Under the pieces are notes generated by a model. It was given only the letters and a program-made list of their open reading frames with translations. It searched no databases and was not told the origin of the DNA. The position numbers and the translations under genes were made by a program. From a bacterium 1XD42-1 (lineage in GTDB: Bacteria; Bacillota; Clostridia; Oscillospirales; Ruminococcaceae), in contig RAZJ01000005.1 of the NCBI GenBank assembly GCA_003612625.1, positions 1-64,000 on the forward strand: DNA of 64,000 nucleotides. Direction: 5' to 3'. Positions 45,883 through 52,347 of this stretch are shown piece after piece (the first letter of the stretch is position 1; every line of letters begins with the position of its first letter).

Positions 45883-46869
45883 ATGCCAATGGAATATATC
45901 CGGCGATTCCGCCGTTTTGGAACGGCACTATTAGCGGCAGGAATGGCAGTTACCCTTTCTGTGACGTCTTTAGCGGAAGGAACCCTCTATTTATTAAATG
46001 GCACTGTAAAGAAAACACCTCCTGCTTCATCCAGTGCAGGAGGCATGGCGGAGCGGGATTCTAAAGGAGAGGGCCACAGCTCAACCTATTATGGGATTTC
46101 TTCCATTACAGAAGAAATGCGGCAGAATGGGCCTCTTTATTACAGCGGCAAAAATTCCAGGGAAGCGAAAGCGCCCGAAGGGCCAGTCCCTAAGGATGCC
46201 GGAGGTATAACACCCAGTGAACTGGCGGAAAAATATCATATTGCGATTTTAGACCGCGCCGGCTACTTAAAAGGGCCATATGGGGCCCAGGCAGTCGCTT
46301 TGATAGATGGAGGGCTGTCGAAATATTCAGCAGAATTTGTCCGGAGCCTGGTGGACAAATGGGTGGCAGAGGGCCGGTTCTTCTGTATCAATCTGTATTA
46401 TCCGGAAACCCAGGTCGCCTTCAAAGGAGCTACCGAAATCAATACCAATACAGTTTGTATCAACCTGTGTATTCCTATGGGAGAAAATCCTGGCGGCGTT
46501 TCGGTGAATACCGTTTCCCATGAATTTGGCCATACAGTTTTTGCTTATTTGGAAAAGCAAATGGGCGAAAAAAATTTAGCCCGTCAATGGACAGCATTAA
46601 ACGGGCCATATGATTATGGCAGTAAATCGCCGGAACGGGCAAAGGCTTTTGTCAGCAGTTATGGCTCTTTATATTATTATGAAGATCCGGCAACCATCTT
46701 TGAAGCGTTTGCAGACGCGCCGGAAATTACATCTCAAAAATTAGCGGATAAAAATTACAGCCTGTTAAAGAACAAGGCCGAATTTTTAGAACAATGTATC
46801 GAAAAATATATCGGAACCCCGGGAACTTTATTTACAACTGTATGGAATACCATCAACCAGCCCAATTAA
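45883..46869 (+). CDS. Secreted putative zinc metallopeptidase
   Basis: This 328-residue protein has a signal peptide (about residues 10-31) and a C-terminal zincin motif: His213-Glu214-Phe-Gly-His217 in VSHEFGHTVFAYLE and a likely third ligand, Glu274, in ATIFEAFADAP. The spacing fits a gluzincin. The middle part (residues 110-200) is not familiar. The substrate is unknown. It starts 22 bases after mfd with no terminator seen between them, so it may be the last gene of the prs-pth-mfd transcript. A structured repeat begins about 10 bases after the stop. Confidence 0.75.
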   Translation: MPMEYIRRFRRFGTALLAAGMAVTLSVTSLAEGTLYLLNGTVKKTPPASSSAGGMAERDSKGEGHSSTYYGISSITEEMRQNGPLYYSGKNSREAKAPEGPVPKDAGGITPSELAEKYHIAILDRAGYLKGPYGAQAVALIDGGLSKYSAEFVRSLVDKWVAEGRFFCINLYYPETQVAFKGATEINTNTVCINLCIPMGENPGGVSVNTVSHEFGHTVFAYLEKQMGEKNLARQWTALNGPYDYGSKSPERAKAFVSSYGSLYYYEDPATIFEAFADAPEITSQKLADKNYSLLKNKAEFLEQCIEKYIGTPGTLFTTVWNTINQPN

Positions 46870-46878
46870 CCCGCTTTA

Positions 46879-47048
46879 AAAGTTTTACTTGATTTTTTTC
46901 AAAAAATCGCGGTTTCCAAAGGCAGAGCCTTTGGCCGCCCTTCGCAAAGGGCGGAACGCTTGATCCTGTGAAGCGTATTTTTCGGGTGAATTGCCGCCTA
47001 AAAGGCGGCAAGAGGGTGCTTTTTACAAGAGAAAAAGCACCCTCTTTT
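46879..47048 (+). repeat. Structured multi-hairpin repeat, copy A
   Basis: This element of about 170 bases is nearly identical to the reverse complement of 60958-61131. It folds as successive hairpins: GATTTTTT/AAAAAATC, CCAAAGGC/GCCTTTGG, CCGCCCTT/AAGGGCGG, CGCTT/AAGCG, TTGCCGCC/GGCGGCAA, and a long last stem from GAGGGTGCTTTTT that can terminate transcription. It begins about 10 bases after the metallopeptidase stop. Confidence 0.88.
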
Positions 47049-47055
47049 CTTCTTC

Positions 47056-48231
47056 TTAAGAAATAAATTGCAAAATGCGGGAACATACCCCGTTCCAGGA
47101 TAAATGCTGCAAATCAAAAGAAGGCGGGCTGCCTAAAGCAAGGCAGGCTTCTATTTCTTTTGCAAGGGCCGCTTCAAAGGCCGGCAGGCTTTCCGGATTG
47201 GGTTCGTCAGCATTGCGCATTTCCGGCAGGGAAACAAAATGAACATTATGCCCCGGAATACTGTTGTCCAGCCAGGTTTTTACACCGGGTATATCGGTGC
47301 ATACCACATTCAAGCCGCAGGCCATAGCTTCCAAAATCACCAGAGGGAGACCTTCATAAAAAGAAGGCAGAACAAACAGCGTACACCGGTTAAAAGCTTC
47401 CGCTAAGTGGGGCTGATCCAGACGGCCTAAAAATTCTACTGGATTATGGCAGGCATCCGCTAATTGATGGATTTCAATCAGCTCCTGTTCATTGCCAGCG
47501 CCGCCAGCCAGCTTTAAAGGAAATGGAGCCTGGATCTGCCGGATGGCCCGCAGCAGGCTCATAACTCCTTTCTTTTCAGCCAGCTTCCCTGCAAAAATAA
47601 CAGCAGGCTTGCGGGGAAGCTCCAGTTCCCGAAAAACAGCGGAATTATAACCAGTGCCAATGACAGAAATCTTTTGGCTGTCAATGCCGCAGATTTTTTG
47701 AATGACTTCTTTCTGGCTGGCATGTAAGGCAAAAACATGATCCAAGGATTGCAAATGCTCTAAAATAAAATCCTGCCGGAGGGAATGTTTTTGAAGCTGC
47801 CGCAAACCTGTCCCGTGGCAAATGGCAACTACATAACGGTTTGGAAATTTATGGCGGATTAAAGCAGTCAAGAAATATAAATGATGGCATAAAATAATAT
47901 CAGGCTGAAAGGATTCAACTGCTTGTTGAGCCGTTTCCAAAAAAGCTTTGGCAAAACCTTCTAACATTTCATCCGTCATTTGACGGTATATGGTGCTTTC
48001 ATAAGGCATTTCGTCTGACATGCCCGCAATGGGGAAAGGCAGGGCCTGGGAACGGAAATAAACAGGAAAAAAAGCAACTTCCGGGGGAAAAGCAATGGTA
48101 TCATCTGGATAAACACCAGCAATAACAGCTTGTGTATGGCCCATTTGGGCAAAGGATTTGACTAATTCTGTTAAATAGATACCGCTGCCTGTACTATGCG
48201 GCTTCTGTGCAGTAATGCTTAAAATTTTCAT
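47056..48231 (-). CDS. GT4-family glycosyltransferase
   Basis: This 391-residue GT-B protein has an N-terminal HSTGSGIYLTELVKSFAQMG loop, a central VIFAGKLAEKKGVMSLLRAI and the nucleotide-sugar E-x7-E motif in SFYEGLPLVILEAMACGLNV. The sugar and acceptor cannot be read from the sequence. It lies directly downstream of the FliS-like gene (14-base gap) and near flagellin, so flagellin glycosylation is a reasonable guess. Confidence 0.88.
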   Translation of the reverse strand: MKILSITAQKPHSTGSGIYLTELVKSFAQMGHTQAVIAGVYPDDTIAFPPEVAFFPVYFRSQALPFPIAGMSDEMPYESTIYRQMTDEMLEGFAKAFLETAQQAVESFQPDIILCHHLYFLTALIRHKFPNRYVVAICHGTGLRQLQKHSLRQDFILEHLQSLDHVFALHASQKEVIQKICGIDSQKISVIGTGYNSAVFRELELPRKPAVIFAGKLAEKKGVMSLLRAIRQIQAPFPLKLAGGAGNEQELIEIHQLADACHNPVEFLGRLDQPHLAEAFNRCTLFVLPSFYEGLPLVILEAMACGLNVVCTDIPGVKTWLDNSIPGHNVHFVSLPEMRNADEPNPESLPAFEAALAKEIEACLALGSPPSFDLQHLSWNGVCSRILQFIS

Positions 48232-48245
48232 TTAATAGCCCCCTG

Positions 48246-48620
48246 TTAAGTAAAGCGGAGTTTTCCAAGCTGTGTCCCATAGATAATTTTTAACTGTAAA
48301 GTTAATTCCTTTATTTCATTCAAACGTTTTAAATCTTTATTCAAATTGACAAAAAACAGTTCTTCCTGTAAAAGCTCAAATAAAGCTGATCCTTGACGGG
48401 AAGCTTCATCATCTGCCCGCAGTGCACCGCCTAATTCAGCAAAAATATTTTCCGTAGCTAATAATAAACGGTTTGCTTCTTCAAAGCGGTTTTTTGAGAA
48501 AGCTTCTTTTGCCCCTGTCATATTTAAGACAGCCCGGTCTAATAAGGCATAACCTTGTTCCTGAGGGGTCATGGAAGCAAGATAATGGGACTTCACAGTA
48601 AAATTGTCTATTGTATCCAC
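48246..48620 (-). CDS. FliS-like flagellar export chaperone
   Basis: This 124-residue all-helical protein aligns by pattern with FliS: QEQGYALLDRAVLNMTGAKE, FEEANRLLLATENIFAELGG, ALFELLQEELFFVNLNKDLK and LNEIKELTLQLK correspond to the four FliS helices. FliS binds the C-terminal D0 helix of flagellin to prevent early assembly. The GTG at 48620 is very close to AAAAGGGGG, so a later start is possible. Divergent from flagellin at 48767. Confidence 0.75.
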   Translation of the reverse strand: MDTIDNFTVKSHYLASMTPQEQGYALLDRAVLNMTGAKEAFSKNRFEEANRLLLATENIFAELGGALRADDEASRQGSALFELLQEELFFVNLNKDLKRLNEIKELTLQLKIIYGTQLGKLRFT

Positions 48621-48669
48621 CCCCTTTTGTTCTATTTTAACATATTTTTTTATGAATGCAAATTAGGAA

Positions 48670-48698
48670 TTGCAAATATGTTTCTTGCCTGCTATAAT
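48670..48698 (+). promoter_or_regulatory. Sigma-A-like promoter of the flagellin gene
   Basis: TTGCAA (48670-48675), 17-base spacer, TATAAT (48693-48698). No sigma-D type motif was evident. Confidence 0.6.
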
Positions 48699-48766
48699 AA
48701 TGATTAGGAAAGTATTGGATTATCCAACAGGTTCTAATACATTACTTGATTAAAGGAGGAATGGTT

Positions 48767-49588
48767 ATGAGTTTGAATTCAATAGGCGCTTACCGCAGCA
48801 ATGGCAATATGATGCAAAACTACTTTAATGCAGCCAATGCCTTGACAAGCCGCAGCATCCGTAATATTGCATCTGGCTACCGGATCAATTCTGCGGCAGA
48901 TGATGCAGCGGGCCTTGCTATATCAGAGCAAATGAATGCCCAGTTGACAGGGCTGGGACGTGCCGGACAAAATACCCAGGATGCAATTTCCATGGTCCGT
49001 ACAGCAGACGGTATTTTAGGCAATGTGAGCGAAATTACTTTGCGGATGAAGGATTTAGCAGTAGAAGCCGGAAATGGTATCCTTAGTAAAGAACAACGGG
49101 CTTCCATTCAGGATGAATATAACCAGTTGGCACAAGAAATTGACCGGATTGGCCAGGCATCCAATTTTAATGGAAATAAATTGTTTGACGGCTCCACCTA
49201 TACCATGCAGGTCGGTGAAGGTGCCGGAGAAACCCGTGAAATTACGATGGGTGAAATTTCTGCAAAAGCGCTGGGCTTGGACCAAGTAAATCTCATGTCC
49301 GTAGAAGGAGCCTCCAAAGCAAATGATGCAATCCGGGCAGCAAGTGACAATGTTTCCAGCCAGCGGGGTGCATTAGGCGCAATGGAAAATGGTATGCAGC
49401 ATGTGTTCAACAATCTGAACAACCGGTATGAAAACCTGACTGCAAGCGTAGCTCGGATTAAAGATTCGGATATTGCAAAAGAAATGATGAACCATACAAA
49501 ATCCAGTGTACTTTCCCAAACTTCTATGGCAATGATGGGCCAAATGCGCAATATGATGGAATATAATGTTTTGCAGCTTTTGAGATAA
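48767..49588 (+). CDS. Flagellin, short form
   Basis: This 273-residue flagellin has conserved D0/D1 ends: NSIGAYRSNGNM, IASGYRINSAADDAAGLAIS and QNTQDAISMVRTADGILGNV at the N-terminus, and LGAMENGMQHVFNNLNNRYE and SDIAKEMMNHTKSSVLSQTS at the C-terminus. The central variable domain is almost absent. The start at 48767 sits about seven bases after AAAGGAGG; ATG 48761 is too close. It ends before a strong terminator, so it is monocistronic. No motor, hook or export genes are in the window. Confidence 0.93.
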   Translation: MSLNSIGAYRSNGNMMQNYFNAANALTSRSIRNIASGYRINSAADDAAGLAISEQMNAQLTGLGRAGQNTQDAISMVRTADGILGNVSEITLRMKDLAVEAGNGILSKEQRASIQDEYNQLAQEIDRIGQASNFNGNKLFDGSTYTMQVGEGAGETREITMGEISAKALGLDQVNLMSVEGASKANDAIRAASDNVSSQRGALGAMENGMQHVFNNLNNRYENLTASVARIKDSDIAKEMMNHTKSSVLSQTSMAMMGQMRNMMEYNVLQLLR

Positions 49589-49614
49589 TTTTGCTGCTGA
49601 AAACAAAATGATAC

Positions 49615-49660
49615 TAAAAAAATCCGGCTTTCCCTTTTCTTGGGGGAAAGCCGGATTTTT
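49615..49660. terminator. Bidirectional terminator after flagellin
   Basis: AATCCGGCTTTCCC and GGGAAAGCCGGATT form a 14-bp stem with A- and T-runs outside, between flagellin and the convergent cobO. Confidence 0.92.
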
Positions 49661-50174
49661 AATATTCAATCCCAGGACGGGCAGACAAGCCTTTTTGATA
49701 GGGGTGGCGGCGGGCTTGCATCTCTGTAATATAATCCGCTTTTTCTGCAACCCAGGAGATCGGCTGATGCCCAGTTAAAACAATCTCCATATCTCCATGG
49801 CTATCTAAAATATTTTCCAATTTTTTTTCATCTAACAATCCTAATGATAAAGCATCCCCGGCTTCATCAAGAACGAGCAGCCCCTTTTGACCAGTATAAA
49901 CCGAAACTTTTTCCAAAAGCCGGTTATGCAGATCTTTTGTAGCATTTTTTTGCATGGGGGTCATAGAGGATACAAAACCGGAAGCAGCTTTTCCGGCAAA
50001 AACCAAAGCACCGCATTGTTTTAATATCTGACATTCCCCACTGGAACCATCTTTTAAAAACTGCACAACCCATACGGGCATACCATGTCCCAAGGCCCGC
50101 AAAGCAAGCCCCATAGCAGCAGTGGTTTTTCCTTTTCCATTTCCATAGTAAAAATGGATACAGCCTTTCCCCAA
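49659..50174 (-). CDS. cobO: Cob(I)yrinic acid a,c-diamide adenosyltransferase
   Basis: This 171-residue CobA/CobO-type enzyme attaches the adenosyl group of coenzyme B12. The P-loop GNGKGKTT is at residues 11-18, followed by VVQFLKDGSSGE, LLVLDEAGDALSLGLL and the C-terminal KGLSARPGIEY. The start is TTG 50174, immediately after the znuA stop, with AAGGGG about eight bases upstream. No other cobalamin gene is nearby; it is the last gene of a Zur-ZnuA operon. Confidence 0.93.
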   Translation of the reverse strand: MGKGCIHFYYGNGKGKTTAAMGLALRALGHGMPVWVVQFLKDGSSGECQILKQCGALVFAGKAASGFVSSMTPMQKNATKDLHNRLLEKVSVYTGQKGLLVLDEAGDALSLGLLDEKKLENILDSHGDMEIVLTGHQPISWVAEKADYITEMQARRHPYQKGLSARPGIEY

Positions 50175-51104
50175 TTAGGACAGCCCCTTTTGTAAATGTT
50201 CCGCATTTTGTTCCATTAACGAAAGATATGTCACCCCGTTTTGGAAATCCTCTTTGCTGACATTGTGGCAGGAATGAAATAATAAAAGCTCTGCTCCAGT
50301 TGCTTCTGCTATGGAACGGGCAGTTTTTTCATCTGTCAATTCCTGACAATAAATTACAGGAATCCCAGCAGACTGAATATAATCAATCACATGAGCCATT
50401 GCCTGGGCACTGGGTTCTGTTTCAGCCGAGCAGGAATCGTAAGGGGAAAGAGGCTGTAAGTTATATTCTTCGGCGAAATACCGGCAGGCAAACCGGCTTC
50501 CAAAAACAAAATCCTGACGTTTCCCATTCCGGGCAATTTCCCGGAAATTGGAATCCAGTTGATCTAATTTTTCTAAATAAGCGGAACTGTTTTTTTCATA
50601 AGCAGACTCATGCTGGGGATCAGCTTGGCAAAGGGCTTCCGTAATATTTTTTACCATTTGTTTCGCCTTAACCGGGCTGGTCCAAATATGAGGGTCAAAC
50701 CCGGCATGATCCCCATGTTCGGAATGGTTTCCTTCTGGTTCTAAAGAGATCCCTTGAGAAACATCCACAGCTAAAAAATCGGAGTCATCAAAGCCAGCTA
50801 ACATTTTTGGAACCCAAGGCTCCATTCTATCGCCTGTGTAAAGGAAAAGCTGGGATTGGGAAATTTGAATCATATCATTGGGAGAAGGCTCAAAAGAATG
50901 ACTTTCCGCGCCTGGCGGTAAAAGCAAAGTAACATCTGCATATTCCCCAGCAATTTGCCGGGCAAAATCGTATTGAGGGAATAAGGTAGCCATGACAGAA
51001 ATTTTTTCAGATGATACTTTTTCAGGTACCGTTTTAGAGGCACAAGCGCTTAAAATAATAACAAGCGATAAGAATATTGGAAAGAGCTTGTAAAGATATT
51101 TCAT
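50175..51104 (-). CDS. znuA: Zinc-type ABC transporter substrate-binding lipoprotein
   Basis: This is a 309-residue lipoprotein (signal ending ILSAC, Cys at about residue 21) of the cluster A-I metal-binding family. Ligand histidines are in GAESHSFEPSPNDM, in the short His/Asp-rich loop NHSEHGDH and in DPHIWTSP. Zinc (or manganese) is delivered to a membrane permease, but znuB and znuC are not in the window. The ATG overlaps the regulator gene's stop by four bases. Confidence 0.9.
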   Translation of the reverse strand: MKYLYKLFPIFLSLVIILSACASKTVPEKVSSEKISVMATLFPQYDFARQIAGEYADVTLLLPPGAESHSFEPSPNDMIQISQSQLFLYTGDRMEPWVPKMLAGFDDSDFLAVDVSQGISLEPEGNHSEHGDHAGFDPHIWTSPVKAKQMVKNITEALCQADPQHESAYEKNSSAYLEKLDQLDSNFREIARNGKRQDFVFGSRFACRYFAEEYNLQPLSPYDSCSAETEPSAQAMAHVIDYIQSAGIPVIYCQELTDEKTARSIAEATGAELLLFHSCHNVSKEDFQNGVTYLSLMEQNAEHLQKGLS

Positions 51105-51523
51105 TTTAGGTTCTCCTTAGAGGCTTTTTGTGCGCAGTCTTCACACAGGCCATAAAATACAGTACGGCCGCTGTGAATGGTAAAATGATGGACATCAAAA
51201 ATATGCTGTTCCAGTTGTTCCAGATAAGCACATTCTAAATGGAATAATTTCCCGCAGTCCACACATTTTAAATGGAAGTGTTCCTGACAGGTATCCCCTG
51301 CAATATATTGGAAACAGGCACTTTCACCTTCAGCGGTAAATTTGCGCACCAGGCCATCTTCCACCAGCCGTTCAAAATAACGGTATATGGTTGTTTTGCC
51401 TACTGGTTCCCCTTTATGGCGGAGATCTTCTGCTGCATCTTCTACGGTAATATGGCGGTGACTGTTGGCCATGAGATAATTCAGGATGCGCTGGCGCTGT
51501 TTGGTTTTATATCCCTCCGGCAT
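51101..51523 (-). CDS. Fur-family metal regulator, probably Zur
   Basis: This 140-residue protein starts at ATG 51523 after AAGGGGAAG (the frame extends 22 codons upstream). It has a winged-helix with VGKTTIYRYFERLVEDGLV, a dimerisation domain with HFHLKCVDCGKLFHLECAYL, and a second CxxC (LCEDC), the structural zinc cysteines. Coupling to a zinc-binding lipoprotein suggests zinc sensing; the sequence alone cannot exclude Fur or PerR. No clear Zur box was found upstream. Confidence 0.88.
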   Translation of the reverse strand: MPEGYKTKQRQRILNYLMANSHRHITVEDAAEDLRHKGEPVGKTTIYRYFERLVEDGLVRKFTAEGESACFQYIAGDTCQEHFHLKCVDCGKLFHLECAYLEQLEQHIFDVHHFTIHSGRTVFYGLCEDCAQKASKENLK

Positions 51524-51641
51524 AAGCTTCCCCTTCCCGGCAAAAATGAAAATGGGTTCTGAATCCAAATTGTAATGCCCTTTTGTCATTTTGTCAAGGA
51601 ATATGGAAGCAAATACTTCAATAAAGAGATAATTATATTAT

Positions 51642-51890
51642 TTAGCGATCCAGCAAATCCTGATAGCTCACACCCAAAACTTTTGCAATAACTTTCAGTT
51701 CAATATCAGTTACAAATCTTTTTCCACTCTCTATTCTTTGTACCGCATTTTTATCAACATCAAGTCCTGCAATTTGAAGCATATCAGCCAGTTTCCGCTG
51801 GGACGTTTTCTCCGGAAGACTTTCCCTGATTTCTTTCAATTTTTGTCCGCAAATATTATTTTTGCCGCCTTCAGTTTTATTTTTATACAT
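51642..51890 (-). CDS. XRE-family HTH repressor
   Basis: This 82-residue protein starts at ATG 51890 (GGAGA seven bases upstream). The Cro/CI helix-turn-helix runs through QKLKEIRESLPEKTSQRKLA, then VDKNAVQRIESGKRFVTDIE and LKVIAKVLGVSYQDLL, filling most of the protein. Two copies of one 19-base operator lie between it and the divergent DUF6809 gene. The DNA is AT-rich compared with the neighbours. Confidence 0.88.
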   Translation of the reverse strand: MYKNKTEGGKNNICGQKLKEIRESLPEKTSQRKLADMLQIAGLDVDKNAVQRIESGKRFVTDIELKVIAKVLGVSYQDLLDR

Positions 51891-51906
51891 AGATTTTTCT
51901 CCGATT

Positions 51907-51925
51907 TGACATTTAGCAATTGTCA
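51907..51925. promoter_or_regulatory. Operator copy 1 (XRE gene side)
   Basis: TGACATTTAGCAATTGTCA is a near-perfect palindrome 16 bases upstream of the XRE start, matching copy 2 at 17 of 19 positions. Confidence 0.75.
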
Positions 51926-51958
51926 TTTTCTCTATTATGTGCTAAACTATCAAACAGA

Positions 51959-51987
51959 TTGACATTTAGTAAATGTCAAAATATATT
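51959..51987 (+). promoter_or_regulatory. Operator copy 2 inside the DUF6809 promoter
   Basis: TGACATTTAGTAAATGTCA (51960-51978) is a perfect 19-base palindrome. It overlaps the -35 TTGACA (51959-51964) and fills most of the 17-base spacer to TATATT (51982-51987), so a bound repressor would block the promoter. Centres of the two copies are 53 bases apart, about five helical turns. Confidence 0.82.
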
Positions 51988-52007
51988 TTTATAAAGGAGA
52001 GTTATCT

Positions 52008-52298
52008 ATGAACAGTGTATTGTCAGATTTATACGAGGGCAAAATTTTTCCGGCAGAAGAATATTCTTCAAAAAGCGAAACATACCAAAAACTCCGTCAG
52101 AAATATTGTAGATGTTATGAAGATTTTATCAAAACGTTGCAAAAACTCGATCCGCCTTTAGACACTGAATTTATTAGAATTATGAATGAACACCTTGACA
52201 TGGTGCCTTTTGAATTTTCAGAAACATTTATTGACGGATTCCGGCTGGGCGCAAGAATGATGATTGAAGTTTTTCAAAATGATTTACATATTCGATAA
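52008..52298 (+). CDS. DUF6809-type small protein
   Basis: This is a 96-residue protein with the opening LSDLYEGKIFPAEEY and the closing FIDGFRLGARMMIEVF, which I associate with the DUF6809 family of short clostridial proteins, often near phage-type regulators. Its role is unknown. AAAGGAGA precedes the ATG. It is under apparent control of the divergent XRE repressor and followed by a bidirectional terminator. Confidence 0.75.
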   Translation: MNSVLSDLYEGKIFPAEEYSSKSETYQKLRQKYCRCYEDFIKTLQKLDPPLDTEFIRIMNEHLDMVPFEFSETFIDGFRLGARMMIEVFQNDLHIR

Positions 52299-52302
52299 AA
52301 AT

Positions 52303-52340
52303 AAAAAAGGAAGCAAGATTAGACTTGCTTCCTTAAAAAA
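52303..52340. terminator. Bidirectional terminator
   Basis: AAGGAAGCAAG and CTTGCTTCCTT with A6 on both flanks, between the DUF6809 gene and the convergent glgX. Confidence 0.88.
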
Positions 52341-52347
52341 TTTCTGA

